Shown here: positions 18,432 to 28,585 of the stretch, one piece after another | How the letters are laid out: the number at the start of each line of letters is the position of its first letter | How positions within the stretch are numbered: position 1 is the stretch's first letter | Source of the DNA: Sphingomonas segetis | Lineage (GTDB): Bacteria > Pseudomonadota > Alphaproteobacteria > Sphingomonadales > Sphingomonadaceae | Length of the DNA: 46,387 nt | Assembly (NCBI RefSeq): GCF_009720245.1 | Contig: NZ_WJSQ01000004.1 | Location: 1 to 46,387 of the forward strand | Reading direction: 5' to 3' | The notes under the pieces: generated by a model | What the model saw: only the letters and a program-made list of their open reading frames with translations | What the model was told of the DNA's origin: nothing | Databases searched by the model: none | Made by a program: the position numbers and the translations under genes

Positions 18432-18534
18432 TTTTGCACACGAAGGCGCGAAGGGGAAAAGAGAAGGCACGAAGAGCTTGCCGCCAATCGCACCTTCGTG
18501 GCTTCCTTCCTTCTTCGTGCCTTCGTGTGGAAAA
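18432..18534. repeat. Inverted-repeat element type R3 (MITE-like)
   Basis: Left arm 18432-18453 (TTTTGCACACGAAGGC then GCGAAG) and right arm 18513-18534 are inverted copies with 2 mismatches in 22 nt, around a purine-rich/pyrimidine-rich core. With the R2 half element it fills the 187-nt nuoE-to-next-ORF spacer, where I see no gene. Confidence 0.85.
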
Positions 18535-18570
18535 TTTTGGTTGCCGCTTCGCGGCGGCGGGACTCGCGGC

Positions 18571-18717
18571 ATGATCGGCCTCGTCATCGCCGTGATCATC
18601 GCAATTCTCCTCGTGGGGCTGCTGCTGAAACTGCTCAAGATCGCGATCATCGTCGCGCTGGTGGTCGGCGGGCTGATGCTGGCGCAGAAACATTTCGGCC
18701 AGAAGCGGATCAAGTGA
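18571..18717 (+). CDS. Small single-helix membrane protein between nuoE and nuoF
   Basis: A 48-aa [23 protein letters not shown] followed by more hydrophobic residues to about 35 and a basic tail ([10 protein letters not shown]). It may span the membrane once or as a tight pair. No known family was recognised. Its stop overlaps the nuoF ATG (TGATG), so it is probably translated and coupled to nuoF. There is no strong ribosome site upstream. It could be an accessory complex I subunit or assembly factor, or a chance product; conservation would decide. Confidence 0.6.
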   Translation: MIGLVIAVIIAILLVGLLLKLLKIAIIVALVVGGLMLAQKHFGQKRIK

Positions 18718-20042
18718 TGGGCTACACCGGACCGCTCGCGGACAAGGACCGCATCTTCACCAACGTCTACGGCTTCCAGTCGCCGTTCCTGAAGGCAGCG
18801 CAGCAGCGCGGCGATTGGGACGATACGGCGAAGCTGATGCAGGTCGGACAGGACCCGATCATCGACGCGATCAAGGCGTCGGGGCTTCGTGGGCGCGGCG
18901 GCGCCGGCTTCCCGACGGGGATGAAGTGGAGCTTCATGCCCAAGGAGCCCAAGCCGGGGAAGCCCAACTTCCTGGTGATCAACGCCGACGAATCCGAGCC
19001 CGGGTCGTGCAAGGACCGCGAGATCATCCGCCATGACCCGCACAAATTGCTCGAAGGCGCGCTGATCGCGAGCTTCGCGATGCGGGCGCGCGCGGCCTAC
19101 ATCTACATCCGCGGCGAATTCATCCGTGAAACCGAGGTGTTACGCAAAGCCGTTGCGGAATGCTATGAGGTGGGGCTGTTCGGCAAGAACGCGGCCGGAA
19201 GCGGTTACGACTTCGACTGCTTCGTCCACCGCGGCGCCGGAGCCTACATCTGCGGCGAAGAAACGGCGATGCTCGAGAGCCTCGAGGGCGGAAAAGGGTG
19301 GCCGCGGCTCAAGCCGCCGTTCCCGGCCGGTGCGGGCCTCTACGGTTGCCCGACCACCGTCAACAACGTCGAGAGCATCGCGGTCGTGCCGACCATCCTC
19401 CGCCGCGGCGCGAGCTGGTTTTCGAGCATCGGGCGCGAGAAGAACGAGGGCACCAAGCTGTTCCAGCTGTCGGGCCACATCAACACGCCCTGCGTCGTCG
19501 AGGAATCGATGGGGATCAGCTTCCGCGAGCTGATCAGCCGCCACGGGCACGGCGTGCGCGGCGGCAAGAATGCCGACGATTTCAGCAATTTGATGTGCGT
19601 CATTCCCGGCGGCTCTTCGGTACCTCTGGTGCCGGCCGAGCAGATCCTCGATGCGCCGATGGACTTCGACGGGCTGAAGGCGCTCGGCTCGGGCCTTGGC
19701 ACGGCGGCGGTGATCGTGATGGACAAGTCCACCGACGTGGTCCGCGCGATCAGCCGCATTTCCTATTTCTACAAGCACGAGAGCTGCGGCCAGTGTACTC
19801 CGTGCCGTGAAGGCACCGGCTGGATGTGGCGGGTGATGGAGAAGATGCGCACCGGCGATGCCGAGGTCGAGGACATCGACAAGCTGCTCGACGTCACCAA
19901 GCAGGTCGAGGGCCACACCATCTGCGCGCTCGGTGACGCCGCCGCCTGGCCGATCCAGGGCCTGATCCGCCACTACCGACCCGAGCTCGAGCGCCGCATC
20001 GCCGAGCGCAGGGGCCGGACAATGCTGGAGGCGGCGGAATGA
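18717..20042 (+). CDS. nuoF: NADH-quinone oxidoreductase subunit F
   Basis: 51-kDa subunit that binds NADH and FMN and carries the [4Fe-4S] cluster N3. In the 441-aa product the nucleotide motif [11 protein letters not shown] is at 58-68, the FMN motif [19 protein letters not shown] is central, and cluster ligands are Cys357, Cys360, Cys363 ([10 protein letters not shown]) and Cys403 (HTICALGD). The stop overlaps the following 50-aa ORF by ATGA. Confidence 0.97.
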   Translation: MGYTGPLADKDRIFTNVYGFQSPFLKAAQQRGDWDDTAKLMQVGQDPIIDAIKASGLRGRGGAGFPTGMKWSFMPKEPKPGKPNFLVINADESEPGSCKDREIIRHDPHKLLEGALIASFAMRARAAYIYIRGEFIRETEVLRKAVAECYEVGLFGKNAAGSGYDFDCFVHRGAGAYICGEETAMLESLEGGKGWPRLKPPFPAGAGLYGCPTTVNNVESIAVVPTILRRGASWFSSIGREKNEGTKLFQLSGHINTPCVVEESMGISFRELISRHGHGVRGGKNADDFSNLMCVIPGGSSVPLVPAEQILDAPMDFDGLKALGSGLGTAAVIVMDKSTDVVRAISRISYFYKHESCGQCTPCREGTGWMWRVMEKMRTGDAEVEDIDKLLDVTKQVEGHTICALGDAAAWPIQGLIRHYRPELERRIAERRGRTMLEAAE

Positions 20043-20191
20043 GCACCCAGACCATCATCATCATTATCGCGATCGTGATGATCGTCGTGATCGCCTTCGG
20101 CGGGCTGCGCCGTGGCGGCCCGCGCGTCACGCAGATCGACCGCACCGTGAAGCGGAAGAAGGACGAACCGGAGGACCGCGGCGATGCCTAA
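20039..20191 (+). CDS. 50-aa membrane micro-protein between nuoF and nuoG
   Basis: One very hydrophobic N-terminal helix ([20 protein letters not shown], about 2-21), then a basic/charged tail with RRGGPR and [12 protein letters not shown]. It starts in an ATGA overlap with the nuoF stop and ends 8 nt inside nuoG, so it is locked between the two genes, which argues for real translation. I know no family for it. A role in complex I assembly or stability is inference from position only. Confidence 0.65.
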   Translation: MSTQTIIIIIAIVMIVVIAFGGLRRGGPRVTQIDRTVKRKKDEPEDRGDA

Positions 20192-22193
20192 GGTCACCGT
20201 CGACGGCGTCGAGCTCGAGGTCCCGCAGGGCGCGACCGTGCTCCAGGCCTGCGAGCTCGCGGGCAAGGAAATCCCGCGCTTCTGCTACCACGAGCGCCTG
20301 TCCATCGCCGGCAATTGCCGAATGTGTCTGGTCGAGGTCGCTCCGGGGCCGCCCAAGCCGCAGGCGAGCTGTGCGCTTCCCGCCGCCGACGGCCAGGCGA
20401 TCCGCACCGACACGCCGATGGTCAAGAAGGCGCGCGAAGGGGTGATGGAGTTCCTGCTCATCAACCACCCGCTCGACTGCCCGATCTGCGACCAGGGAGG
20501 CGAGTGCGACCTGCAGGACCAGGCGATGGCCTACGGCCGCAGCTTCTCGCGCTTCGAGGAGAACAAGCGGGCGATCGACGACAAATATATGGGGCCGGTC
20601 ATCAAGACCTCGATGACGCGCTGCATCCAGTGCACGCGCTGCATTCGCCTCGCCGAGGAGGTCGCAGGGGTGCCGGAAATCGGCATGCTGTACCGCGGCG
20701 AGGATTCGCAGATCACGACCTATCTCGAGCGGACCGTGACCAGCGAGTTGGCCGGCAACCTCGCCGACGTGTGCCCGGTCGGAGCGCTCCTGCAGAAGCC
20801 GCACGCGTTCGAATTCCGCCCGTGGGAGCTGCGGCGGGTGCCCGGGATCGATGTCATGGACGCCGTCGGCTCCAACATCCGGCTCGACGTCCGTCAGCGC
20901 CAGGTGATGCGCATCCTGCCGCGCATCAACGAGGACGTGAACGAGGAGTGGATCCACGACAAGACGCGACATCATGTGGACGCCCTTGTCCGCAACCGGC
21001 TAGACCGGCCGTGGATGCGTGAAAAGGGCAGGCTTCGCGAGGCGAGCTGGACCGAAGCGCTGGAGATATTCGGAAAAAGGCTGAAGAAGGCGGGAAGCAA
21101 GGTCGCGGCGATTGCCGGCGACCTGCTCGATGCCGAGACGATGTATGCGGCGAGGAAGCTGCTCGAAGGGCAGGGGTCAACCCTAATCGAAGGGCGGCAG
21201 ACCGGGCTCACCTACGATTGCACGAGCCTGTCGGCGGTGGCGTTCAACTCGACCATCGCAGGGATCGAGACGGCCGATGTGGTACTGCTGGTCGGATCGA
21301 ACGTCCGCTGGGAAGCGCCGCTGGTTGCCACCCGCGTGCGCAAGGTGGCGCGCAAGGGCGGCAAGGTGTTCGCCGTGGGCCCACAGGTCGACCTGGGACT
21401 GAAGGTCGAATGGCTCGGCGATGATCTCAAGCTGCTCGGCAAGCTGCCCAAGCCGGTGACGGACGCGTTCGCCAAGGCGGAACGGCCGGCTGTGATCCTC
21501 GGGCCCGGTGCGCTTGCGGCGGGCGGGCTTGGCGCGGCGCTTGGGCTCGTTCAGCCGCTTGGGTTGATCAAGGGCGAGTGGAACGGCTTCAACGTCCTCC
21601 ACACGTCCGCTTCGCGCATGGCGTCTCTGGTGCTCGGTTTTGCGCAGCCGAACGGCCTTAACGATATCGAAGCGGCGAAGCCCGAGCTGGCGCTGCTGCT
21701 TGGCGCCGACGAAATGCCAGCCGATCGGCTGGAGGGCGCCTACAAGGTCTATATCGGCCACCACGGCGACAATGGCGCGCGGCAGGCGGACCTCGTGCTT
21801 CCGGGCGCAGCCTATGCCGAGAAGCATGGCACCTACGTCAACACCGAAGGGCGGGTGCAGCGCGGCGAGAAGGCGGCCTTCCCGCCGGGGCAGGCGCGCG
21901 AGGATTGGGCGATCCTTCGTGCGGTGTCCGAGCTTGCCGGAAAGACGCTGCCGTTCGACAGCTTCGGCCAGCTCCGCCAGCAGATGGTCGCGGAGTTCCC
22001 GCAGCTCGGCCGCGACGGGTTGATCGACCTCGCGTGGGCGCCGCCTAAGCTCGACTCCAAGGCCGAAGGCCCGATCAGCTACTCGATCGCCGATTTCTTC
22101 CTGACCAACGCGATCTGCCGCAACAGCCCGACCATGCGCCGCTGCTCCGAGGAGCTGGTGCAGGGCCTCCATTACGAGGAGGCGGCCGAGTGA
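20184..22193 (+). CDS. nuoG: NADH-quinone oxidoreductase subunit G
   Basis: 75-kDa subunit with clusters N1b, N4 and N5. The N-terminal ferredoxin domain has [20 protein letters not shown] and SCALP. The His/Cys cluster motif is [19 protein letters not shown], and the next is [14 protein letters not shown] with [10 protein letters not shown]. The rest (about 215-669) is the molybdopterin-oxidoreductase-like fold without cofactor. At 669 aa it is the short alphaproteobacterial/mitochondrial type and lacks the extra N7 cluster region of E. coli. It starts 8 nt inside the preceding micro-ORF. Confidence 0.97.
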   Translation: MPKVTVDGVELEVPQGATVLQACELAGKEIPRFCYHERLSIAGNCRMCLVEVAPGPPKPQASCALPAADGQAIRTDTPMVKKAREGVMEFLLINHPLDCPICDQGGECDLQDQAMAYGRSFSRFEENKRAIDDKYMGPVIKTSMTRCIQCTRCIRLAEEVAGVPEIGMLYRGEDSQITTYLERTVTSELAGNLADVCPVGALLQKPHAFEFRPWELRRVPGIDVMDAVGSNIRLDVRQRQVMRILPRINEDVNEEWIHDKTRHHVDALVRNRLDRPWMREKGRLREASWTEALEIFGKRLKKAGSKVAAIAGDLLDAETMYAARKLLEGQGSTLIEGRQTGLTYDCTSLSAVAFNSTIAGIETADVVLLVGSNVRWEAPLVATRVRKVARKGGKVFAVGPQVDLGLKVEWLGDDLKLLGKLPKPVTDAFAKAERPAVILGPGALAAGGLGAALGLVQPLGLIKGEWNGFNVLHTSASRMASLVLGFAQPNGLNDIEAAKPELALLLGADEMPADRLEGAYKVYIGHHGDNGARQADLVLPGAAYAEKHGTYVNTEGRVQRGEKAAFPPGQAREDWAILRAVSELAGKTLPFDSFGQLRQQMVAEFPQLGRDGLIDLAWAPPKLDSKAEGPISYSIADFFLTNAICRNSPTMRRCSEELVQGLHYEEAAE

Positions 22194-22203
22194 AGCTGGA
22201 CTG

Positions 22204-22267
22204 TTCCCCGGCGAAGGCCGGGGCCCAGGATTTATTTGTTCGCTGGACCCCGGCCTTCGCCGGGGTA
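22204..22267. repeat. Palindromic element type R1 between nuoG and nuoH
   Basis: Same arms as the element in nuoC: left 22204-22228, right 22243-22267, separated by 14 nt. The core CCCCGGCGAAGGCCGGGG is identical in all four arms. The right arm ends directly before the nuoH ribosome site GGGAG (22269-22273), 11 nt before the ATG. Confidence 0.9.
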
Positions 22268-22278
22268 CGGGAGCGCGC

Positions 22279-23331
22279 ATGACCGACACCTTCGTTCACT
22301 GGGGCATGCAATACGATTGGGCGTGGTTCCTCGCCACGATCATCGGAATCCTCGTGATCGCGCTTCCGCTGATGCTCGCGGTGGCGATGATCATCTATGC
22401 CGAGCGCAAGATCTGGGCGGCGATGGCGCTTCGGCGCGGGCCGAACGTGGTCGGGCCGTGGGGGTTGCTGCAAAGCTTCGCCGACGGGCTGAAAGTCTTC
22501 CTCAAGGAGACCATCATCCCGACCAGCGCCAACCAGGGCCTGTTCCTGATCGCTCCGGTCATCACCTTCACGGTGGCGCTGATCGTCTGGGCGGTGATCC
22601 CGTTCCAGCCGGGCGTGGTGCTCGCCGACGTCAACGTCGGCCTGCTCTACGTCCTCGCGGCGAGCTCGCTCGGGGTGTACGGCGTGATCGTCGCCGGCTG
22701 GGCGTCCAACTCCAAATATCCGTTCTTCTCGGCTTTGCGCGCCGCCGCGCAGATGGTGAGCTACGAAGTGTCGATCGGCTTCGTGCTGATCACCGTCGTG
22801 CTCTATGCGGGGACGTTCGATCTCTCGGATATTGTCCTCGCCCAGCGCGGACATGGCCTCGGTGTCGTCAACGCCTACGCATTCAACATTCTGCTGTTTC
22901 CGATGTGGGTGGTGTTCCTGATCAGCTCGATGGCCGAAACCTTTCGCACGCCGTTCGACCTGGTCGAGGCGGAAAGCGAGCTCGTCGCCGGCCACCAGAC
23001 CGAATATTCGTCGATGAGCTTCGCGCTGTTCTGGCTCGGCGAATATGCCAACGTCCTGCTGATGTGCGCCTTGAACGCCATCCTGTTCTGGGGCGGGTGG
23101 CTGCCGCCGTTCGACTGGGCGCCGCTTTACCTCGTGCCCGGAATCATCTGGCTGTTCATCAAGATGTCGTTCTTCTTCTTCGTGTTCGGCTGGGTGAAGG
23201 CGACCGTGCCGCGCTATCGCTACGACCAGCTGATGCGGCTCGGCTGGAAGATCTTCCTGCCGCTCAGCCTCGTCTTCGTTTTCCTCGTGTCGGGGTGGCT
23301 GATGCTCACGCGTTTCGGAGGCCACTCATGA
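22279..23331 (+). CDS. nuoH: NADH-quinone oxidoreductase subunit H
   Basis: Membrane subunit linking the quinone site to the proton pumps (ND1). The 350-aa protein has about eight helices and the conserved loop motifs [20 protein letters not shown] and [16 protein letters not shown]. Acidic residues lie in [20 protein letters not shown], with the following [17 protein letters not shown]. Its stop overlaps nuoI (ATGA). Confidence 0.97.
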   Translation: MTDTFVHWGMQYDWAWFLATIIGILVIALPLMLAVAMIIYAERKIWAAMALRRGPNVVGPWGLLQSFADGLKVFLKETIIPTSANQGLFLIAPVITFTVALIVWAVIPFQPGVVLADVNVGLLYVLAASSLGVYGVIVAGWASNSKYPFFSALRAAAQMVSYEVSIGFVLITVVLYAGTFDLSDIVLAQRGHGLGVVNAYAFNILLFPMWVVFLISSMAETFRTPFDLVEAESELVAGHQTEYSSMSFALFWLGEYANVLLMCALNAILFWGGWLPPFDWAPLYLVPGIIWLFIKMSFFFFVFGWVKATVPRYRYDQLMRLGWKIFLPLSLVFVFLVSGWLMLTRFGGHS

Positions 23332-23810
23332 TAGTGCGCAGCATCAAGGCCTTCGCCTTGTGGGACTTCATCCAAGCGCACTGGCTGACGCTCAAATATT
23401 TCTTCAAGCCCAAGGCAACGATCAACTATCCGTACGAGAAGACGCCGCAGAGCCCGCGCTTCCGCGGCGAGCATGCGCTGCGGCGTTACCCCAACGGCGA
23501 GGAGCGCTGCATCGCGTGCAAATTGTGCGAGGCGATCTGCCCGGCGCTGGCGATCACGATCGAGGCCGAGCCGCGCGAGGACGGCAGCCGGCGAACCACG
23601 CGATACGACATCGACATGGTCAAATGCATCTATTGCGGGCTGTGCGCGGAGGCGTGCCCGGTGGATGCGATCGTCGAAGGGCCGAACCTGGAATTCGCGA
23701 CCGAAACGCGTGAGGAATTGCTCTACGACAAGGCGAAATTGCTCGCGAACGGGGACAAGTGGGAGCAGGCGATCGCCGCGAACCTTGCCGCCGATGCCCC
23801 GTATCGCTAG
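23328..23810 (+). CDS. nuoI: NADH-quinone oxidoreductase subunit I
   Basis: Ferredoxin-like subunit with clusters N6a and N6b. Two motifs CxxCxxCxxxCP are present: [16 protein letters not shown] and [16 protein letters not shown]. The 160-aa length and the N-terminal amphipathic segment ([17 protein letters not shown]) are typical of the alphaproteobacterial/mitochondrial form. ATG 23328 overlaps the nuoH stop. Confidence 0.97.
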   Translation: MIVRSIKAFALWDFIQAHWLTLKYFFKPKATINYPYEKTPQSPRFRGEHALRRYPNGEERCIACKLCEAICPALAITIEAEPREDGSRRTTRYDIDMVKCIYCGLCAEACPVDAIVEGPNLEFATETREELLYDKAKLLANGDKWEQAIAANLAADAPYR

Positions 23811-23934
23811 GCGGCGGCATCCTCGTGAAACAGGGCTCCCGAGTGACCTCCTATTCGTCATCCCCGCGCAGGCGGGGTCCCAGTCTTCTGGTTCAACTAG
23901 GTTCCCGCTTTCGCGGGAATGACGAGGCACGGTT
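23811..23934 (+). other. nuoI-nuoJ spacer
   Basis: A 124-nt gap with no ORF of its own. It holds about 44 nt of unremarkable sequence and then the R2 palindromic element, which ends just before the nuoJ start. Confidence 0.6.
23855..23925. repeat. Palindromic element type R2 between nuoI and nuoJ
   Basis: Left arm begins TCGTCATCCCCGCG (23855) and the right arm ends CGCGGGAATGACGA (23925). The reverse complement of the right arm matches the left over about 30 nt with scattered mismatches. Each arm is a CCCGC/GCGGG-type hairpin. The last bases GACGA, followed by GG, form the ACGAGG ribosome site of nuoJ. Confidence 0.9.
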
Positions 23935-24540
23935 TTGATCGGCGCAATCGCTTTTTACCTGTTCGCAACGCTCACCATCGCTTCGTCGATCGCGGTGATC
24001 TTCGCGCGCAATCCGGTCCACAGCGTGCTGTGGCTCATCCTCGCCTTCTTCAACGCGGCGGGGTTGATGCTTCTGGTCGGCGCCGAATTCATCGCGATGC
24101 TTCTGGTGATCGTCTACGTCGGCGCGGTCGCCGTATTGTTCCTGTTCGTCGTGATGATGCTCGACATCGATTTCGCCTCGCTGCGCTCGGGATTCACGCG
24201 CAACCTGCCGTTCGGGATCATCGTCGCGCTGGTGCTGCTTGCGGAAATGATCGTCGCGGTCTTCGCGCACAGGGCTGGGCCGATGCTTGCCGGCAGCGAA
24301 ATCCCCGCGGCGCGGGTGCCCAATATCGTCGGCATCGGACAGATGCTCTACAGCCGTTACCTGTTCGCGTTCGAGCTCGCGGGACTGATCCTGCTCGTGG
24401 CGATGGTCGGCGCGATCGTCCTCACGCACCGCCGCCGCGGAGACACGCGCACGCCCAAGGCATGGCGCCAGCTGCGCCGCCATCCCGGCACGGCGATCGA
24501 CCTGGTCCGGCCGGGCACAGGCGAGGGGATGAAGCTGTGA
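23935..24540 (+). CDS. nuoJ: NADH-quinone oxidoreductase subunit J
   Basis: ND6-type membrane subunit. The 201-aa protein has five predicted helices, with the conserved segment [13 protein letters not shown]-like ([20 protein letters not shown]) and [20 protein letters not shown] (pi-bulge helix). The start is TTG at 23935 with ACGAGG 7 nt upstream, taken in part from the end of the R2 repeat. Confidence 0.95.
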   Translation: MIGAIAFYLFATLTIASSIAVIFARNPVHSVLWLILAFFNAAGLMLLVGAEFIAMLLVIVYVGAVAVLFLFVVMMLDIDFASLRSGFTRNLPFGIIVALVLLAEMIVAVFAHRAGPMLAGSEIPAARVPNIVGIGQMLYSRYLFAFELAGLILLVAMVGAIVLTHRRRGDTRTPKAWRQLRRHPGTAIDLVRPGTGEGMKL

Positions 24541-24561
24541 TCGGGCGCTGTTTCAAAGGCC

Positions 24562-24577
24562 GCCGATCATGATCGGC
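24562..24577. repeat. 16-bp perfect palindrome centred on the nuoK start codon
   Basis: GCCGATCATGATCGGC is fully self-complementary and contains the nuoK ATG (24569-24571) at its centre. The AAGG ribosome site lies just outside at about 24556-24559. In mRNA it could pair and hide the start, or it may be chance. Confidence 0.55.
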
Positions 24578-24874
24578 CTGGGAGCCTATCTGATCGTCGC
24601 CGCAGTGGTGTTCACCGTCGGCGTGCTCGGCATCTTCCTCAACCGCCGCAACGTCATCCTCATGCTCATGGCAATCGAGCTGATCCTGCTCGCGGTGAAC
24701 ATCAACCTCGTGGCTTTCTCCGCTTTCCTCGGCGACCTGACGGGGCAGGTGTTCGCGATGTTCGTGCTCACGGTGGCCGCCGCGGAGGCGGCGATTGGAC
24801 TCGCCATCCTCGTCATCTTCTTCCGCCGTCGCGGCACGATCGCGGTCGACGCGGCCGACCGGATGAGAGGCTGA
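24569..24874 (+). CDS. nuoK: NADH-quinone oxidoreductase subunit K
   Basis: ND4L-type subunit, 101 aa with three helices. It carries the conserved buried glutamates in [15 protein letters not shown] (helix 2) and [16 protein letters not shown] (helix 3) used in proton transfer. The stop overlaps the nuoL ATG (TGATG). Confidence 0.97.
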   Translation: MIGLGAYLIVAAVVFTVGVLGIFLNRRNVILMLMAIELILLAVNINLVAFSAFLGDLTGQVFAMFVLTVAAAEAAIGLAILVIFFRRRGTIAVDAADRMRG

Positions 24875-26916
24875 TGCACCCGATCCTGTTCATCGTTTTC
24901 CTTCCGCTCGCGGCCGCGCTCATCGCCGGCCTCGGCGGGCCGTGGATCGGCAAGACCGCGGCCAAGCTGATCACCACCGGCGCGCTGTTCGCCGGAGCGC
25001 TGCTCAGCTGGCCGATCTTTTTCGAATATATCGCCGGGAACGGCCAGCCCATGGTCGTGCCGGTGCTCGACTGGATCCATTCGGGCACGATGACGGTCGA
25101 CTGGGCGCTTCGGGTGGATAGCCTGACCGCGGTGATGCTGGTCGTCGTCACGACCGTATCGAGCCTCGTCCACCTCTACAGCTGGGGATATATGGAGGAG
25201 GACCCGGGTCAGGCGCGGTTCTTCGCCTATCTGTCGCTGTTCAGCTTCGCGATGCTGATGCTGGTGACCGCCGACAGCCTGATCCAGATGTTCTTCGGCT
25301 GGGAAGGAGTCGGCCTCGCTTCCTATTTGCTGATCGGATTCTGGTACTACAAGCCATCGGCCAATGCCGCCGCGCTCAAGGCATTCGTCGTCAATCGCGT
25401 CGGCGATTTCGGCTTCAGTCTCGGCATTTTCGGTACCTTCCTCGTCTTCGGCACGGTCTCGATCCCGGCGATTCTCGGCGCCGCGCCGGGCATGGCCGGC
25501 TCGACCATCGGCTTCGCCGGCATGCGCGTCGACACCATGACCCTGCTGTGCCTGCTGCTTTTCGTCGGCGCGATGGGGAAGTCGGCGCAGCTGCCGCTCC
25601 ACACCTGGCTTCCCGACGCGATGGAGGGTCCCACTCCGGTCAGCGCGCTGATCCATGCCGCGACGATGGTCACCGCCGGCGTGTTCATGGTCTGCCGCCT
25701 TTCGCCGATGTTCGAGGCCGCGCCGATCGCAATGAACGTCGTCACCTGGGTCGGTGCGATCACCTGCATCTTCGCGGCGACGATCGGCTGCGCGCAGAAC
25801 GACATCAAGCGCGTGATCGCTTATTCGACCTGCTCGCAGCTCGGCTACATGTTCTTCGCCGCCGGCGTCGGCGCTTACGGCGCGGCGATGTTCCATTTGT
25901 TCACGCACGCCTTCTTCAAGGCGTTGCTGTTCCTCGGCGCGGGCAGCGTGATCCACGCGATGCACCACGAGCAGGACATGCGTTACTATGGTGCGCTTCG
26001 GAAGGAGATCCCGATCACCTTCTGGGTGATGGTCATCGGGACGCTCGCAATCACCGGCGTCGGACTACCGGGTCTCGGATTCGCCGGCTTCTGGTCGAAG
26101 GATGCGATCATCGAGAGCGCCTGGGCTAGCGGCTCCGTCGCCGGCACGATGGCTTTCTGGCTCGGCGTCCTCGCCGCGCTCCTGACCAGCTTCTACAGCT
26201 GGCGGCTGATTTTCCTGACATTCTACGGAGATGCGCGCTGGGCGGCATCCGAGCATATCCAGCACGCGCTTCACCGCGAGCACGATGACCCCGGCGAGGA
26301 ACATGGCGATAGCGCCCATGACCCGCGCCCTGTCCCGACGGGCACCGGCGGCTACCATCCGCACGAAAGCCCTCTGACGATCCTCGTGCCGATCGCGCTG
26401 CTTGCGCTCGGGGCGCTCGCCGCCGGGCAGCTGTTCCACAACATCTTCGTCGATGCCGAGCGCGCGCCCGAATTCTGGCGCCAGAGCATCGCTTTCAGCC
26501 AGCACCTCGCCCATGCGGCGCACGAAGCGCCGCTCTGGGTGAAGCTGTCGCCGACGATCGTGATGCTGATCGGCCTGTGGATCGCGTGGAACAATTACAT
26601 CCGCCGGCCGGGCGCCGCCGACGCGTTCGTCGGCTACTTCCCGGGTGTCTACCGGTTCGTGGCGAACAAATGGTATTTCGACGAGCTGTACGACGTCATT
26701 TTCGTGCGCCCCGCTTTGTGGCTCGGCCGGCTGTTCTGGCGCGGCGGTGACGAGGGCACGATCGACCGCTTTGGCCCGCACGGCTTCGCTTATGCGGTCG
26801 GCATCGGCAACCGCATCGCCTACCGGTTCCAGTCCGGCTACCTCTATTCCTACGCGCTGGTGATGCTGCTCGGCCTGATCGGCGCTGCGAGCTGGGCGAT
26901 CTGGTGGGCGCAGTGA
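24874..26916 (+). CDS. nuoL: NADH-quinone oxidoreductase subunit L
   Basis: Largest antiporter-like proton-pumping subunit (ND5), 680 aa, about 16 helices. The key region [19 protein letters not shown] contains the conserved Glu, with [20 protein letters not shown] (Lys) and the [20 protein letters not shown] segment following; [16 protein letters not shown] is helix 8. A His/Asp/Glu-rich hydrophilic loop (about 460-495, with [18 protein letters not shown]) separates the core from the C-terminal lateral-helix region. It is followed by a 133-nt spacer with repeat R4. Confidence 0.97.
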   Translation: MHPILFIVFLPLAAALIAGLGGPWIGKTAAKLITTGALFAGALLSWPIFFEYIAGNGQPMVVPVLDWIHSGTMTVDWALRVDSLTAVMLVVVTTVSSLVHLYSWGYMEEDPGQARFFAYLSLFSFAMLMLVTADSLIQMFFGWEGVGLASYLLIGFWYYKPSANAAALKAFVVNRVGDFGFSLGIFGTFLVFGTVSIPAILGAAPGMAGSTIGFAGMRVDTMTLLCLLLFVGAMGKSAQLPLHTWLPDAMEGPTPVSALIHAATMVTAGVFMVCRLSPMFEAAPIAMNVVTWVGAITCIFAATIGCAQNDIKRVIAYSTCSQLGYMFFAAGVGAYGAAMFHLFTHAFFKALLFLGAGSVIHAMHHEQDMRYYGALRKEIPITFWVMVIGTLAITGVGLPGLGFAGFWSKDAIIESAWASGSVAGTMAFWLGVLAALLTSFYSWRLIFLTFYGDARWAASEHIQHALHREHDDPGEEHGDSAHDPRPVPTGTGGYHPHESPLTILVPIALLALGALAAGQLFHNIFVDAERAPEFWRQSIAFSQHLAHAAHEAPLWVKLSPTIVMLIGLWIAWNNYIRRPGAADAFVGYFPGVYRFVANKWYFDELYDVIFVRPALWLGRLFWRGGDEGTIDRFGPHGFAYAVGIGNRIAYRFQSGYLYSYALVMLLGLIGAASWAIWWAQ

Positions 26917-26936
26917 GGCGGGATTGGGCAATGCAG

Positions 26937-27046
26937 CTCCTCCCCCTCCGGGGGAGGTGTCATGCGAAGCATGACGGAGGGGGCCTGAGCCCTCTCGCTC
27001 GTTCCCCCTCCGGCGCTTCGCGCCACCTCCCCCTGTGGGGGAGGAG
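26937..27046. repeat. Inverted-repeat element type R4 between nuoL and nuoM
   Basis: Left half starts CTCCTCCCCCTCCGGGGGAG and includes the hairpin GTCATGC-GAA-GCATGAC. The right half, read in reverse complement, starts CTCCTCCCCCACAGGGGGAG and includes the matching hairpin GGCGC-GAA-GCGCC, then GGAGGGGG as in the left half. Stem changes are compensatory. The terminal GAGGAG (27041-27046) is the ribosome site of nuoM, 3 nt before its GTG. Confidence 0.9.
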
Positions 27047-27049
27047 TAG

Positions 27050-28585
27050 GTGAGCTCGCTCCCCCTGCTCACCATCCTCATTGCCGTGCCGCTGATTGCT
27101 GGCGCGCTGTGCCTGTTCGTGCGCGACGAAGGCGCGCGCTGGATCGCGCTGATCGGCACGCTGATAGCTTTCGCGATTTCGATCTATCTGTGGGTCGCGT
27201 TCGATCCCAACGGCGCCCAATGGCAATTCGTGGAGAAGGTGCCGATCGGCGGGGGCGTCAGCTGGGCGATGGGCATCGACGGGATCGCGCTGATGCTGAT
27301 CCAGCTCACCGCGTTCCTGATGCCGATCTGCATCCTCGCGAGCTGGCGGTCGATCCAGAGCCGCGTACCTGAATACATGGCGGTGTTCATGCTGATGGAG
27401 ACGCTGATGCTCGGCGTCTTCACCGCGCAGGACCTGTTCCTGTTCTACGTGTTCTTCGAAGGCGGCCTGATCCCGATGTATCTGATCATCGGCATCTGGG
27501 GTGGCGTCGAGCGGATCAAGGCCAGCTACAAGTTCTTCCTCTACACCTTCCTCGGCTCGGTGCTGATGCTGATCGCGATGATCTACATGGTCGGCACCGC
27601 CGGAACGACCTCGATCCCGGCGCTGATGGCCTATGACTTCCCCGTCGAGGCGCAGAAATGGCTCTGGCTCGCTTTCCTCGCCAGCTTCGCCGTGAAGCTG
27701 CCGATGTGGCCGGTCCACACCTGGTTGCCCGACGCCCACGTTCAGGCACCGACCGCGGGTTCCGTCATTCTCGCAGGCGTGCTTCTGAAGCTCGGCGGCT
27801 ATGGCTTCATCCGCTTCTCGCTGCCGATGTTCCCCGAAGCATCGTACATCTTCATTCCGTTCATCTTCGCGCTGAGCGGGATCGCGGTCGTCTACACCAG
27901 CCTGGTCGCGTTGGTGCAGCGCGACATGAAGAAGCTGATCGCTTATTCGTCGGTCGCGCACATGGCGTTCGTGACCTTCGGCCTGTTCGCGATGAACCGC
28001 CAGGGCATCGAGGGCGCGATGATCGTGATGCTGAGCCATGGCCTCGTGTCGGGCGCGCTGTTCCTCGTCGTCGGCGTGATCTACGATCGAATGCACACGC
28101 GCGAGATCGCGGTTTATGGCGGCCTTTCGAACAACATGCCGGGCTATGCCCTCCTGTTCATGCTGTTCAGCATGGCGAGCGTCGGGCTGCCGGGCACGAG
28201 CGGCTTTGTCGGCGAGTTCCTGGCGCTGATGGGCACCTATCAGGCGTCGACCTGGGGCGCGATCGCCGGGACCACAGGAATTATTCTTAGCGCCTGTTAC
28301 ATGCTGTGGCTCTATTGGCGGATCTGCTTCGGCGAGGCGCGCACGGCGGAAGCCGCCGCGATGCCCGACCTCAGCATGCGCGAATGGTGGGTGCTCGGCC
28401 CGATCGCGCTCGCCGTCCTGTGGATGGGCATCTATCCGGAAAGCTTCATCCGGCCGATGCGCAACGACGTCGGCAGGCTGATGACCCGGCTCGAGCATGT
28501 CGCGCCCGCGGGGGATTCCCAGCTGAAGCTCGCCGGGCCGCAGCTGAAGACGATCGATGCGCAGGATCATGGAGCGCACCACTGA
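27050..28585 (+). CDS. nuoM: NADH-quinone oxidoreductase subunit M
   Basis: ND4-type proton-pumping subunit, 511 aa, about 14 helices. Signatures are [20 protein letters not shown] (conserved Glu), [20 protein letters not shown] (Lys), [20 protein letters not shown] and [15 protein letters not shown]. The start is GTG 27050 because GAGGAG precedes it and the product aligns with the first helix; the short 3-nt spacing suggests modest initiation. The stop overlaps nuoN (TGATG). Confidence 0.97.
   Translation: MSSLPLLTILIAVPLIAGALCLFVRDEGARWIALIGTLIAFAISIYLWVAFDPNGAQWQFVEKVPIGGGVSWAMGIDGIALMLIQLTAFLMPICILASWRSIQSRVPEYMAVFMLMETLMLGVFTAQDLFLFYVFFEGGLIPMYLIIGIWGGVERIKASYKFFLYTFLGSVLMLIAMIYMVGTAGTTSIPALMAYDFPVEAQKWLWLAFLASFAVKLPMWPVHTWLPDAHVQAPTAGSVILAGVLLKLGGYGFIRFSLPMFPEASYIFIPFIFALSGIAVVYTSLVALVQRDMKKLIAYSSVAHMAFVTFGLFAMNRQGIEGAMIVMLSHGLVSGALFLVVGVIYDRMHTREIAVYGGLSNNMPGYALLFMLFSMASVGLPGTSGFVGEFLALMGTYQASTWGAIAGTTGIILSACYMLWLYWRICFGEARTAEAAAMPDLSMREWWVLGPIALAVLWMGIYPESFIRPMRNDVGRLMTRLEHVAPAGDSQLKLAGPQLKTIDAQDHGAHH

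Noticed and set aside
18384-18570. Possible gene between nuoE and the small ORF
   Set aside because: Only repeat sequence (R2 half and R3) is present; the open frames there read through the repeats and lack any family likeness.
26937-27046. Considered a CRISPR fragment or intrinsic terminator
   Set aside because: It has inverted, not direct, repeats with no spacers, and no T tract follows; a mobile palindromic element explains it better.
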